A stretch of DNA of 64,000 bases, from assembly GCA_964059195.1 (NCBI GenBank), contig CAXKWD010000005.1:153045265-153109264 (forward strand). Reading direction: 5' to 3'. The notes under the pieces were generated by a model. It did not search any database, was not told the origin of the DNA, and saw only the letters and a program-made list of their open reading frames with translations. The DNA comes from Ectobius pallidus. Lineage: Eukaryota; Arthropoda; Insecta; Blattodea; Ectobiidae. Below, piece by piece: positions 10,651 to 22,144 of this stretch (position 1 is the first letter of the stretch; every line of letters starts with the position of its first letter). The translations under genes were made by a program, and so were the position numbers.

Positions 10651-10734
10651 GTTACAATTCACTGACCGATCAACACCTCAACACCAATTCCAATATATAA
10701 TATGCACCACCTCAAACCTTTAACTAGACACCAT

Positions 10735-11063
10735 AGTAATGCCAATAGTAAAATATATTCTTCCTCTTCTATAGGTCATAGTAATGCCAATAGAACAAAA
10801 ATTTCTCACTAATAGTAAAATAGCTTCTTCTTCCTCTTTTTCCTAGATGTATCACAAAGTACCAAAAACATTCTGACGAATAGTAAAATATCTTCTTCCA
10901 TTTCTTCTCAGACATACAACAAAGTACCAAAAACATTCTCACCAATACTAAAATAGCTTCTTCCTCCTCGTCTTCTCAGACTTTTCACAAAGTACCAAAA
11001 ACATTCTCACCAATATTAAAATAGCTTCTTCTTCCTCATCTTCCCAGATGTATCACAGAGAAC
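10735..11063 (+). repeat. Minisatellite, about 67-bp unit, 4-5 copies
   Basis: Units starting near 10804, 10872, 10937 and 11005 share TCTCACCAATA.TAAAATAGC, then a pyrimidine tract ending in CAGA or AGATGTATCACAAAGTACC. A degenerate unit precedes them. Each unit contains a pyrimidine-rich tract ending in AG, which looks like a splice acceptor. Confidence 0.75.
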
Positions 11064-11994
11064 ATGTTTTTTTTTTTTTACATATTCCCCTAATATATAT
11101 CTTTCACGGATTTAGCTAGCGATACCGAAGAAAGCTCTTGACGGTCGAATTTCTTGGCTTACTTCAGTAAATTCTACACTGTAAATTCCCTATGTTACTG
11201 TACCTAGCGTAATGCTTAAAACCTAAAAATTGCACAAAAACAATATAAATATCAGAGTGGGAGTGGTTCTCAAGAAAAAAAAACGTACAAAAAATAAAAA
11301 TAAAAATTCATTTTTATAATAACCTATACAAGGGTTTCTTATATTTACTTCAATTGATCAGGATAAGCGTGAATGGACCGTAGTAAATATACTTCTATGT
11401 ACATTCACTTTTATTATAATTATTATCGTCATTATTATTATTATTATCATCATCATTGTTATGATCAATATTGTTGTTATGTGCTGATACTTCCCGAGCC
11501 AATTTTAGGCCCTAGTCATTCCTGATGTTACCACTATGTTTAAGGAATTGAGGACGCAAATTTGAATAGTATGATTCTTTTTGCACAATATTGGAATCTG
11601 AAACTCTATGTAAACGTTGTACTTCTAGTAAGATACTGGTAGAATAAGAAATAAGCCTTAAAGCCAAATTTCCCAGCAGTTCTTCATTAACTTTTGGGGG
11701 GGGGGAATTCGCAAGACTGAAGAAATACAAACTTTAACCTGTTCATTGCTACTGACGTACAGTATAAGTGGGACGCCTCAAGAACTGTAAAAGAGGAAAT
11801 ATCAGATTAATGGAGTTACGTTTTAAGTGAAACATGAGGATTTTCATTTAAGTGTCAAGTTTGTCATTCAAGGAAATTTCATTGAAAATTTTCTCGTCTA
11901 TTTTGAACTTAAGAGCCCTCTAATGTTTTCATTTGACTGTCTTATTACGAAAGATTAATGTTTATGTTTACAACCTTGAAAGAAACCTAAATAA

Positions 11995-12167
11995 ATAAAA
12001 TCTGATGTAACAAAGTACCAGAATGCTTTTGTTTAATCAGTGATAATTGCAATATTATGATATGCAGAAAATAAGTTATTTCTGTAATCTATATCCAAGT
12101 TAACCTTTAGATCAATTAATTAAGCAGGGCTTGAGGAAGAACAAAGGTCTAAAGTTTGATACGTAAC
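11995..12167 (-). repeat. Other half of the broken dispersed repeat
   Basis: Homologous to the reverse complements of about 36283-36440, 27300-27480 and 61440-61570 (shared GTTTAATCAGTGATAATTGC, GCAGAAAATAA, TTAAGCAGG). It ends exactly at TACGTAAC before hAT copy 2 and pairs with 8022-8360. Confidence 0.75.
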
Positions 12168-12582
12168 TAGGGATGGGTCGATACCAGATTTTCTCGATAC
12201 TCGATACCGATACATGATATTTTCCTCGATACTCGATACCTTCAACATTTCCAGTTTCAATAAATAGGTACATTAAAAATTAAAATGAGAGAGAACTGTG
12301 TAATACAAACTAAATTAATTAAGTCTGCATATTTAATGAGACAAAATTTAAGATCATCAGTAGCCTATAATTATTTTTAAACTCTACAATAAAACTAAAA
12401 TTAGTTTTTTAAACAGTCCACTTACAAGTTTTTGTTAAGAAATACTAGCATTCTCACTTAATTGCAGAATTACAAAAGTATCGAAAAAGTATCGAGCGAG
12501 TTTTCTGAAGTATCGTTCGATGCCGATACCATGCAAGTATCGAGAGTATCGAGGTATCGAAAGTATCGAGGACCCATCCCTA
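12168..12582 (+). mobile_element. hAT-type MITE, copy 2 of composite
   Basis: Same termini and TCGATAC-rich ends as copy 1, 415 bp, direct orientation. The left flank is TACGTAAC and the right flank ATTATAAT, the mirror of copy 1. Confidence 0.88.
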
Positions 12583-12590
12583 ATTATAAT

Positions 12591-13316
12591 TAATTGTTAA
12601 GGAATTCGTCCCTAAACACGAGAATTTCTCATTCAGGGGTGTTGGTAGAATTTAAGTAGCCTACTAGGCCTACTGAGCTACCAATAAACATTATTAATAT
12701 TATTATAATTAATATTAAAATATCTGTGTAAGAAAGTGAGAAAATGTGATTTTCTTAGTCTTCCCCTTAAACGAATTTTTGTTTTTGTTTTTGAATTTTC
12801 AGGCTGCTCCGAGAACGGCTCGCGATTTTGTTTAATTTCTACACACCAACTGCTTACATTAAAAGCTAACACTTTCATTCGAAACATTTTTGATTGAATA
12901 TCCCTGAAGGGTAGTTTTATGCTATCCACTTTGTCCCACAAACTAGGCCTAAGTTTTTCTCGCGAACAGTATGAATTTGTGTGAGGCGAGACCACTGAAT
13001 GTAGGCTACACTCCCGCAATTTGGTCACTTACTGTAAGACTGTGAAACAGGAAAATTGCTTGTCTATCTCTATGTTTAGGGTAGAAATAGTCATGTGAGT
13101 GTTTCACATCGGATTTTACAATTCTAACGGAGTAGAAGAGTTGGTTAAGAAATATATTAGTTCTACTGTTACTGTTAGGTAGAATTGGGAGAAACCTCAA
13201 TCCTTAATACGGATATAAGAACATGGAAGGATAAGACGAAAGCAGACAGGAGTTCGGTTCCCGTTTCTACCTTTCTTTTTAGTTGTAGCACGTCTCTGCT
13301 CTAAAAACACAAATTC
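12591..13316. other. No gene seen
   Basis: AT-rich. A short hairpin-like string, CCCTAAACACGAGAATTTCT, near 12610 resembles 5892-5915 in the Harbinger-like element. Minus-strand frames here lack convincing starts. Confidence 0.35.
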
Positions 13317-13324
13317 ACCACAGC

Positions 13325-13821
13325 CAGTGATGGGAAGTAATTTAGTAAAAGTAATCGGATTACAGTAACAATTCCTTTTTTGTCCCATTTACTTGTAATG
13401 AATACTTTTTGAAAAATGTAATTTCTACCTGCAATTTACTTCTGGAAATACAATTGTAATTGTTAGAATTTAGTAGTCGTTAGTAGGCTATAAGTATCAT
13501 TCTCGCTTACTATATCGTCATCATTACTGTTTTTGCAACTACTATCCAAATTTGAGTTAATATTAACAAAAAGTAACTCATTGTTTCCGAAAATATTTTC
13601 ATTGATGTGTTTTTTGTTTGTTCATTAATAATTTGGGGCTGTGACCAAAGCATACCAAAAACAATTAATTTTTAGGAGCAGCCATTTTGTAAAGTAATTG
13701 TAATTGTAATTTTACTGATTACTTTTTGAAAAAGTAATTTGTAATTGTAATTAAGTAAAATGTCTCTCATGTAATTGTAATTGCGTCCAATTACTTTCTT
13801 TTTGTACTTTTCCCATCACTG
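13325..13821. mobile_element. hAT MITE, TSD ACCACAGC
   Basis: The termini are CAGTGATGGGAAG and CTTTTCCCATCACTG, with perfect 8-bp duplications ACCACAGC at 13317-13324 and 13822-13829. The interior is rich in GTAATTGTAATT repeats. 497 bp, non-coding. Confidence 0.93.
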
Positions 13822-14040
13822 ACCACAGCCAGAGCCAAGAAAATCCAGGCGTCGCAAGTGCTTCTAAAACATGCAGTCCCACACTTTTATATAAAATCCT
13901 AATCCTGCTGTGAACGGAACAGGTAACCAGACAGGCAGAGGCTCGCAAATTCCAGATTCTGATGTGAACCGCAGTCCACAATGGCAGCAGCAAATTACAA
14001 ATTTAGCATCACGTTGCCACAAGGGCAGGGGTTTCATTAC

Positions 14041-14178
14041 ACGAGAGAGAGAGTGAGAGTGAGAGTGAGAGTGAGTGAGACAGAGATAGAGAGCGAGTGA
14101 GTGAGAGAGTGAGAGAGACAGAGATAGAGAGAGTGAGAGAGACAGAGATAGAGAGTGAGAGAGAGAGAGTGAGAGATA
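14041..14178. repeat. GA-rich microsatellite
   Basis: Interrupted GAGAGT/GAGACA/GATAGA array. Confidence 0.95.
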
Positions 14179-14670
14179 GGAAACTGACTGGTATTGTCAT
14201 CAATACTATGTGAAGCTAATTGTAACGGACGCAGATACCATCTGTATGCATGCGTATGTCAGCCGCCTCCATTAAAAAAAAATCCTTAATTACTCGCATA
14301 CTTGTGTGCCTCATATTCTATACACGTCATCATTATCGCTATCAATAAGCAAGCGGCTGCCCGTTGCTATTTTTAATTTTAACCACAGCGAAAATGAGTT
14401 TCGCTATTTGGCTGACCGCAAGGTTGAAATTGGGTCAGTTAAATTCCTGAATGTGTCCGTCATTACATCAGAGTGCGTTTTATTATTGTTTGTATAAAAG
14501 TGATCTCAATAGAAAAAGATGATATGACTTTCTGCGCCCTTCGTATTCCAACAGAGTAAACGGTTGCATTGCGAGAGCGATGCTCACTTGCCTACGTCTT
14601 ATTCCAAGTCTTAAGCCGATGTCCCACGAAATGATAAATTTCATGACCGTTAATGGTTTATTTGAATGTA

Positions 14671-15337
14671 TAGAGTAGCGTTCCTAGGGTGGGGCGGTCC
14701 GCCCCGGGCCCCACTTACTATGGGGGCCCCATTGATGCCACATCCTAATATAAAAATTAATGTCCCACCTCTTTTTTACTCATCGGAATTTTTGTATCAA
14801 ATAAAAAATTGCGTATTTGACATGTTACCAATAAAAATATTGACACCAGTTACCACTTTTTGGTCTCAGGTTCATTAGTCGGCCGCGAGAGGTAAAAGCT
14901 ATAAAAAGACATTTTTAAACGTAACTATTACATATTCGGAATTAATATAATCCAGATTTTGCAAATTTATTATTTGACTCCGACTTAAAATAAAACTGTT
15001 TGTTACCATAAACTTTCTTGTTTTGTCATATTTAAACATAACTTTTTTGTCCATTTCATTACTTTTTAATTATGTACACATTAGTATTTTGTTAATCAGA
15101 TAGCTTAGGCCTAATATTATTGGACTAATGTCTGTTTGTATTTAATAAATAAATACAATAAATAATGCATGAGTTCGCTCACTTCATCTATTATTTTTCC
15201 GTACAGATTAGCCCATGGAGACGATCAGAAAGACGAAAAAAAGCTAGCCACAGAAAAATGTAAAAAATAGCCGTGTTGGGGGGAGGAGACCTCAAAAATA
15301 AATCCGCCCCGGGCCCGAAGTTGTCCAGTTACGCCAT
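14671..15337. mobile_element. hAT-type element, TSD TGAATGTA
   Basis: TGAATGTA is duplicated at 14663-14670 and 15338-15345. Imperfect terminal repeats (TAGCGTTCCTAGGG against ATGGCGTAACTGGAC) and subterminal CCGCCCCGGGCCC blocks are present at both ends. No coding. The other arm of the surrounding inverted repeat provides the empty site. Confidence 0.8.
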
Positions 15338-15537
15338 TGAATGTATAATTGATTACTCCACCTATATACCATTAACTAATTTCATAGGCTTTTTTAGTTC
15401 TAGATTCTTGCTGAAAATGAAGTTGCTTGTTTGTATCTAATTACAATCATCGATATTTATTCCATTACAAATAAAACAATCGTCACACATAGTCAGCAGC
15501 ATTCGTCCTTTATATTAAAAAGAGTTTAAATTACATA

Positions 15538-16060
15538 TAAATATTTATTTATTTATTTATATTTTATTTTAAAATTACATAAATACATAGATAATATGTA
15601 AGATCCTGAAACCCCCAAAGAGTAGGAGCTCGTGCTCGGGGGCAGTTCCAGGCTTATAATTACATGTTTTACTTATTGAAATATAATCTTAACCTAAAAT
15701 TACCTTAAAACTAAATAGACAAAATATTGTGAAATAGTACTAGTGGAAAAGACAAAAGCTAAGAGTAAAGGCATGACTCAGATGATATAAAAATAATTAT
15801 AATAATGAAAAATAAATTATCATGATTGTGGTAGGTACCAGAAGATTAACCTATTTTAAAAGGGATGAAAATCTAAGTTATATGAGTTCTTTTTATTTTA
15901 GATTTAAAGACTCCATAACTACATTTCGCTAAAACTGGATCAAATGTGATTTTAGAATTATACAGACAAGGACCGAAACTAGAGCTATGCTGGAGACCAG
16001 CAGAAGTGAAAAATCTGGGTTCTACTAATGCACTAGTTTTATTTCGTGTAGTGTATATGT
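15538..16060 (-). pseudogene. LINE 3' fragment with ORF2 C-terminus
   Basis: On the minus strand a frame from about 16045 reads through EPRFFTSAGL, YNSKITFDPV and GVFKSKIKRTHIT to a stop near 15878. This resembles the FK.KIK end of LINE ORF2 proteins. It is followed by about 300 bases of 3' UTR and an ATTT/TAAA-rich tail (15538-15600). There are no catalytic domains, and it is 5'-truncated inside the inverted-repeat element. The clade is not assigned and the target duplication was not found. Confidence 0.5.
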
Positions 16061-16781
16061 AGGCCTATATTAGGATTATATGTGAAATAGGCAAGTGTAG
16101 GCCTGTACAAATCATCATAGTGGAACTATTATAAGTAAGATTTTAGACGTTGTACTTTTATTCTGATGTGAACACTCATTTTATTAGGTTTCATGATAGG
16201 CAAAAAAGGATTTTAAAATGTTATGTTTGTGAATGCTTTGTAAATAATTTTACAAAAGTTTTACAGCATGTATGAACGATTGTTTTATTACTTATATATG
16301 CAATTTAAATATTGATGATTGTAATTATTAAATATAAACAGCCTACTTCGTTTTCAGCAAAAATCTAGGGCCGAAAATAGTATGAAATTAGTTAATGGAA
16401 TATTGGTGGATTAATCAATTATACATTGAATTCGACGTCCCATGATTCGACTTTTTGGTTCAGAAATTGTATCAAGTAGCATTTCTATACAGTTATTTCT
16501 GACTATGCAGTCAAAAGTGCGTTTTGGTCCAATAGGCCATACTGTCAGCTGTTCACCTGAAATTAAAATCGATGGCTACTACAATCGTCTTAGCGGCCGA
16601 TAAGCACACACCGGCCACATTTTCTGCCGAATTTTTTGATAGTTTCCAGAGCACCTCAACATGTATTCCGGTTGTAATAATTATTTTAGATAGTATTAGT
16701 GTAAATTCAAAGTCTGCTTAACCGTCTGATAGTCTTCTTGAGCCCAAGAATTAAGTTTATCTTCTCGGTTATTGTTCGCAT

Positions 16782-17015
16782 ATGGCAGCGGTGGCACCGC
16801 AGTCACTATCGCGCTGGCTTTCTATGCCCAAAGTTGTGGGTTCGATCCCTGCCCAGGCTGATGGCCTTTATGTGTTCATAAATGTGACGAATTACAGGCA
16901 AGTTTTAAAAAAATCTGCGGGACATAATTCCGGCACACCGGCGACGGTCACAGGCCCAAGTTGCAGTACAACCCTGTCCTTAAATAACCACAAAACCACC
17001 CAACCAACCATCTCC
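16782..17015 (+). mobile_element. SINE-like copy
   Basis: A B-box-like GTGGGTTCGATCCCTGCC (about 16838-16855) follows a tRNA-like head, then a GC-richer body and an A/C-rich tail with CCAACCAACCA. This is the layout of a tRNA-derived SINE. No target duplication was recognised. Confidence 0.5.
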
Positions 17016-17240
17016 TAAAACTCTGAACGTGAGATAAATACCACTAAGCGTAATCTTAGAGGTATTCCGTGTACCACCGAATCACGAACTTCGGCTAGGT
17101 CAGTTGGTGGAGCGTCTGCTCCGACAGCTGATGATAGCGGACTCGAGTACTACTGATGTCGGGATGTTTTTTCTAACCTTCCTCATATAATACCAATAGA
17201 TATTATAGGCTACAATAACATATAGAATCTGTGGAAAAAG

Positions 17241-17882
17241 CAGGAGCGTATCCAAGATTTTTTTCGGGAGGGGCTGTGATAAGCCTAACAATAGTATCAT
17301 AGGGCTCAGAAGTGGATGACCTAAAAATGCCTGAAAATTACCTATAAAATGACCTTAAATTTATGAAAATATGACAAGAAGAATTGAAAAAAATGACTCA
17401 ATACTGTATTTCTAAATACATATTTTATAAAGTAGTGTAAAAAGATAAACAATGGACAAGATTAAAGTATTTTATATTACTACTTTATTATCATGCTTTC
17501 AATTATTATTTTTACATTTACTATATTTATGCATGAATGTCCCATAAATGAAATCGCTTTGTCTGTAGGCCTAATGTTGAAAAGTTAATTCTGAAGACAA
17601 AATAGGGATAATGCAACGAAAGAATTAAAATTTCCTAAAATGGGCCAATAAAGAATAAAATACCGAAAAATGCAAAATAAAGGTTGACTACTTTTGTTCA
17701 TTTTGAGGCGAGACGAATTTATGACATTTGATGAACTTTCGAGCCAGGCTGAATTTTCTACAATTGCAATTAAACTGTCTTCAATTTCGAAATTAAAGAG
17801 CCCTCATGTGCAACATATTAGCATGACTTAACGTTTCGGGGGAGGCTGCAGCCCCCTCAGCCCCCCTCTGATTACGCCCCTG
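17241..17882. mobile_element. hAT element, TSD GGAAAAAG
   Basis: The ends CAGGAGCGTATCC and TGATTACGCCCCTG form terminal inverted repeats, with perfect duplications GGAAAAAG at 17233-17240 and 17883-17890. Subterminal G/C-rich runs are mirrored (GGGAGGGGCTG; CAGCCCCCC). 642 bp, non-autonomous. Confidence 0.93.
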
Positions 17883-17890
17883 GGAAAAAG

Positions 17891-18935
17891 GGTCATGTAT
17901 TTCCGTCTGGACGAGATACCCAGGGTACGCGAGCTTCGGTTTGTGAATCATAGGTATAATAAATAAGCATGCAGCTCCGAATTTGGCTCATAATACCTTA
18001 CTGTACAACCATTTACAGGCATAAACATCGATTTCACGTTAAACCTGAATTGCAATTCAGCAAGTTCGAGGTATCGTAAAGTCGTTTTATATACACCCTG
18101 TTCGCATAATGAAACAGAATTCTCTGAATACCTTAGTGACGTAATGAAAATGGAGACAGAAGAAGGTTTTAGCCCAGCCAGGCAGGCAGTAAAGGGGCAT
18201 CTAATGAAAGAAACGTACATAATAATGCCTCTCGCTCACAACTTCTATTGCTTCTTTCCAATATCTGTCATCTCTTACTTAAACCCATGATCTCATTTAT
18301 ATTTAGCTCATAAGCTCTATCGCCTTTGACACAGATGAGAAAGAAAATTAATTCTAATGTATGAAAACTTGGAGGGAAAAACATGTCTGGAAATATCCGT
18401 TATTTGCATATTGGTCTTAAAGTGATTCATGTAAGTTAATTCAATGAATGTTCGTTCGCTTCCAATAAAATTCTAATTAAGGAACTTGTAGAGCAATCTA
18501 TATTTGACTTATTTTTTTCCGAACTAAGAAATATATTCAGACATCTGGAGTTGATAAGTTTTATAATCGTCTTCTGGAAACTTCGTACAGTAAAAGAAGA
18601 GAAAGGACTGAACAGGCGGCTTCATAAGTGACTGAATCTCTCAGACTTCATGAAAGCCATTGGTTTAATGTGTTTATGTATTGTATTTTGTTTTATGAAT
18701 GTTAAATGTTTGCCATCTGGACGCAGAAGAGTTTTTAGTAAGGGTATAAGGTTATTATATTCTTACCAAGTTTTTAACATCATATAGGCCCTACACCTTA
18801 CTGGAAATTAAATTGACTCTACCCGTTCCCTTATCACACATATTTCAGTTAGGGAAGTAGGGCCTATTGTAAGTTATCCGATCTTGAAATTCGATGCTGT
18901 GTTTTTAAGACGTACACAAATGTTGAGATTATTAA
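17891..18935. other. No gene seen
   Basis: AT-rich, no recognised element or convincing frame. Confidence 0.35.
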
Positions 18936-19330
18936 GTGCCAGAATGGTACTTATAAGATTGTGTGGGGGAAGGGAAAATATCTGTCCGTCCGTGTCTGTA
19001 CGCGCGATAATTCAAATACGCTTTATCAGATTTTCATGAAACTTGGTATACTCATTTATAACATTCACGGAAAGAAGCCTATTGATCTTGGACCAAATCG
19101 GTTTACCGGTACCGGATTAAGCCCAATTTAGTGCCTATTTTATGGTAATATATTAAAAAGAATTTATCAAATGCAAATCAGTTATCATAACAACATATTG
19201 TTTTATGCTATAGTGTTCATATACGGCTTTGGAAGTTGCAATGCATTTAGCTTTGACAAATAACACTATTAATTCACATATGCTTAACAAACAAGACCGG
19301 TAAACTGACAAGGAATTAGTATCTGGAAAC
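18936..19330 (+). repeat. Dispersed repeat R, truncated copy
   Basis: Shares AGTGCCAGAATGGTACTT, then CTGTCCGTCCGTGTCTGTAC and CTTTATCAGATTTTCATGAA, with copies at 26965-27480, 35797-36440 and 61062-61600. Full copies show AGTGCCAGAAT-like sequence near both ends in inverted orientation, suggesting a DNA element with short inverted repeats. Unclassified. Confidence 0.75.
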
Positions 19331-20289
19331 GAGATCTTTATGCTACAAATAGTGCAAGTACATTGTGATACCATATTAAAATGTATTTATTAATTATCTT
19401 ATATAAAAGTGCCTCTAAAACATTTATAGAAACAACTGTGGATTTTATACAATATACATTGTTTTCAGAATTTCAGTACAACAAAAGATTAAAATAATAA
19501 AAAGTACACATATACCAGTCACATTAATCTATAAGCAATTATACCTTTTTCTCAATTAAATAATTAAACTGTACATATTCAAAGCCAAAATTATATAATT
19601 TTTTTCTCACTGAAATACTAAAACAATGTTCACAATGGTCGTCACTGTCTATATATCATTTGATAACGTGCAAGAATGGTTGGCTTTACTATTGTAATAT
19701 TATGCTATTGTTTGTAATCTGCTGCTGCATAAAATCCCCAATTGTTTGTATAAATGTTTTAGGGTGCACTTTTATATAAATAAGATAACTAATAAATGCA
19801 GTTTAATTTGGTTTCACAACATACTTGCACTATTTGTTACATATGGATCTCGTTTTCAGATACTAATCCCTTGTCCAGTTTATGATAGTGATGCGGTTTT
19901 TTACTTCATACTTTTTATCTTTAGCTATACCCACTATCGAAATGAAATTGATTAATGTAGATTGATATGGGTCATGCAAGATACCATAGGTTAATAGAAG
20001 AGATTAATTTTTACAGCTTTATACCATTCTGTGATATGATAACTTACAGATGAATTGGGAAACTGTGCTTGTACAGTATCATTCGAGGATTTCTATTGGG
20101 CGCACGGAGTACCATCTATCAGCTTGTCGCTGTTTTCCTGCTACCACTTGGAATTCATAAGAGACATCTCATAACGATCGTAGAGAGTATAATATCTCAT
20201 TCCGTTGGAATCATACACCACCATATTTATGGGAACACAAGGCATCTGAATTTTCTGTGTACTTAATACATCCCTTACCTTCGATAGAA
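19331..20289. other. No gene seen
   Basis: AT-rich. The end of this stretch may belong to the LINE tail that follows, but its 5' boundary is not visible. Confidence 0.35.
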
Positions 20290-20661
20290 ACAAACTAGAG
20301 TATCGAAATACCATATTTCTCCCGAGTGAGTACTTTATTGCAAGGGGTTTGCATCACTGGTATAATTGAACAACTGACAGTACACACAATAGTTATAAAG
20401 TCATTGGCATGAAAATATATAATAAAATCCCGAAGAGGTACTATGACTTGCCATTTGAGAGACTTAAACATAGATTTCATCTCTGGTTACTATGCAATCC
20501 ATGTTATACACTTGACGAATTCTTTAATAAGCCTGATTCTGAAATTTTACTTTAATGTGTGTCTGTGTGAGTATGTGTATGTATTAACAAAATATTGACG
20601 AAGCCGATTGTAATTATGCTTAAAGGCCAATAAATATTGTATTGTATTGTATTGTATTGTC
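20290..20661 (+). pseudogene. LINE ORF2 C-terminus with TATTG tail
   Basis: The frame at about 20370-20555 encodes KVIGMKIYNKIPKRYYDLP, then FERLKHRF, CNPCYTLDEFF and a stop. This closely matches the layout of the C-terminus of the intact LINE at 40007-42859 (KLFNSLPDGIK, AFKRAL, NPIYDLDEFF), so it is a related family. An in-frame stop lies just upstream. The 3' UTR ends in (TATTG)n at about 20636-20660. This is a 5'-truncated dead copy. Confidence 0.7.
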
Positions 20662-21086
20662 CATATCAGGGGTATAATGGAATCGACCATGCTTTATGAA
20701 CCGTTGCCACCATAATAGAGAAAGCCTTATGCTAGAAGAGATCTATTAATCTTGACGAAGTGTTTGTCTGTTTGTCTGTCTATGCGCAATCCCCGCGAAA
20801 TCTACTGCATGAAGAGATCTGAAATTTTAAACATAGATGGATTGAAGGGTGGCCGAATGCACCTAATTTAGGCTAATTTTAGCTTTCTTTCACGAGTTAT
20901 GAGTGAAAACCTTGCAGAAGACATTAACTTTCTGCCCTATCAAAACATCAATTTTTAGTCATACATTTCAATTGTCAAATCAATTGCAGGTGGCTTTGCC
21001 TTTTTTCGTCACAAGTTGGAAATAAAAGCATCGCATGGAATTGTCGTTCGTTTCGTGTCTGTGAGCTCACCCTGGTCGATTCGTTT

Positions 21087-21642
21087 TATTTTTTTTTTAT
21101 TTTTTTATTTTTTTTTTATTATTTTTTTTTTTATTTAATGGAATTAATACAGCATGTTCCATTGCTTAAGTGCTGCAATACTACATGCTATGTCTCATTA
21201 AAAAAGTTAAGTATATACAAGTATCTACAATGTTGGATACATTAAATCATTAAGGTAATAGTTTCTGAGCAAATTCCAATAATTACAACTTTCTTATAAA
21301 ATTCTATCATTGTACAGCTGTGTTGTCTAAACTTGTATTATTATTAACTATAATGAACTGAAGTCTATTGCGTGTATAAAGCGTTTAAATGATGTATAGT
21401 GTTTCACAATGAGTTGATCTGGAGGAACCGGCCATTGCCCGTGTTTGATTGCAATGTGCTTTTTTAAATTGTCTCTCTGTTGTTGAAGTTTATTGCATCT
21501 GTATAATAGGTGGTCTACAGTTTGGGCCTCTTGAAGACAGGAGCACGTGTCATCATTCATTATGTGGAATCTCTTCAGGTAGGATTTGGTTATTCCATGT
21601 CCAGTAACTATTGCTTTGTTTATGATGCCAAATACTATAGAG
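21087..21642 (-). mobile_element. 5'-truncated LINE inside Helitron
   Basis: The T-rich tract at 21087-21136 is the complement of a poly(A) tail. The minus strand then gives a 3' UTR and the end of ORF2 (stop near 21348): TGHGITKSYLKRFHI, then CSCLQEAQTVDHLLYRC, a Jockey/R1-like C-terminal cysteine motif. The frame runs on across the 5' junction into Helitron sequence, so the first dozen apparent residues (MECIPRLESAS) are Helitron-derived and not part of the LINE protein. Confidence 0.82.
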
Positions 21643-21763
21643 GCGCTTTCTAATCGTGGAATGCACTCCAAAGCCGTTTCATTATAATTATTAATCGTTT
21701 AGTTAATGAATGATTCTTGTGTAAGTGTTAATAAATATGTTGTAATTATTTTAATCTTGCAAG

Positions 21764-22144
21764 CAGGGTCGTAGCAAGATCCTTCTGCGCCCTTGGCGGG
21801 TCTGACAAATCTGCGCCCTCCAATACTGGGGATTCTGAAAATTTTTTTTAAAATTTCTGTAAAATTGTTTATTATTTTAATATAAAAACACTTGTTATTA
21901 TCAAAGAAAACCTAAACCTCAATTTGAAAATGAACTAAGTGTTGGACTTTCAAGGTACTAAAACCTTATTTTCAGACGATTGCACTACTTAAAAAATAAT
22001 TAATTCATAAAATCTAGAATTTTTATTGCTTGATAAATTGCACCAGTCTAAAAAAGGTGGTATTTTTCATGGTTAATTTTTCCCCCACTTTATACCTGCG
22101 CCCTTGGCGGGGGCCCATCTCGCCACTGCCTAGCTACGGGCCTT
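21764..22144. mobile_element. hAT MITE, TSD CTTGCAAG
   Basis: Perfect 8-bp duplications CTTGCAAG lie at 21756-21763 and 22145-22152. The ends CAGGGTCGTAGC and GCTACGGGCCTT form imperfect inverted repeats, and TGCGCCCTTGGCGG is mirrored near both ends. 381 bp, non-coding. Confidence 0.92.

Larger units (their letters stand above)
7608..12590. mobile_element. Composite structure: two hAT copies around 4.1 kb
   Basis: Two direct copies of one hAT-type element (7616-8021 and 12168-12582) bound 4146 bases. The outer flanks share ATTATAAT (7608-7615 and 12583-12590). The inner flanks share TACGTAAC (8022-8029 and 12160-12167). The inner DNA begins and ends with the two halves of one dispersed repeat, broken at the TACGTAAC site; the repeat at 35797-36440 shows the unbroken order. 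Two independent insertions would each have the same 8 bp on both sides, which is not the case here. Confidence 0.85.
14660..16437. mobile_element. Long inverted-repeat element, disrupted
   Basis: The arm at 15346-15425 (with a stub at 14660-14670) is the inverted complement of 16342-16432; both contain TCCACC, CATTAACTAATTTCATA and a TTGCTGAAAA.GAAGT block. The left arm is split by the hAT at 14671-15337. The interior holds a LINE tail. Superfamily and outer ends are unresolved. Confidence 0.6.

Noticed and set aside
14009..14203. Ser/Leu repeat protein on minus strand
   Set aside because: Translation of a GA-rich microsatellite.
14660..16437. LTR retrotransposon or endogenous virus
   Set aside because: The long repeats are inverted, not direct, and no gag, protease or integrase motif is visible here or elsewhere in the window.
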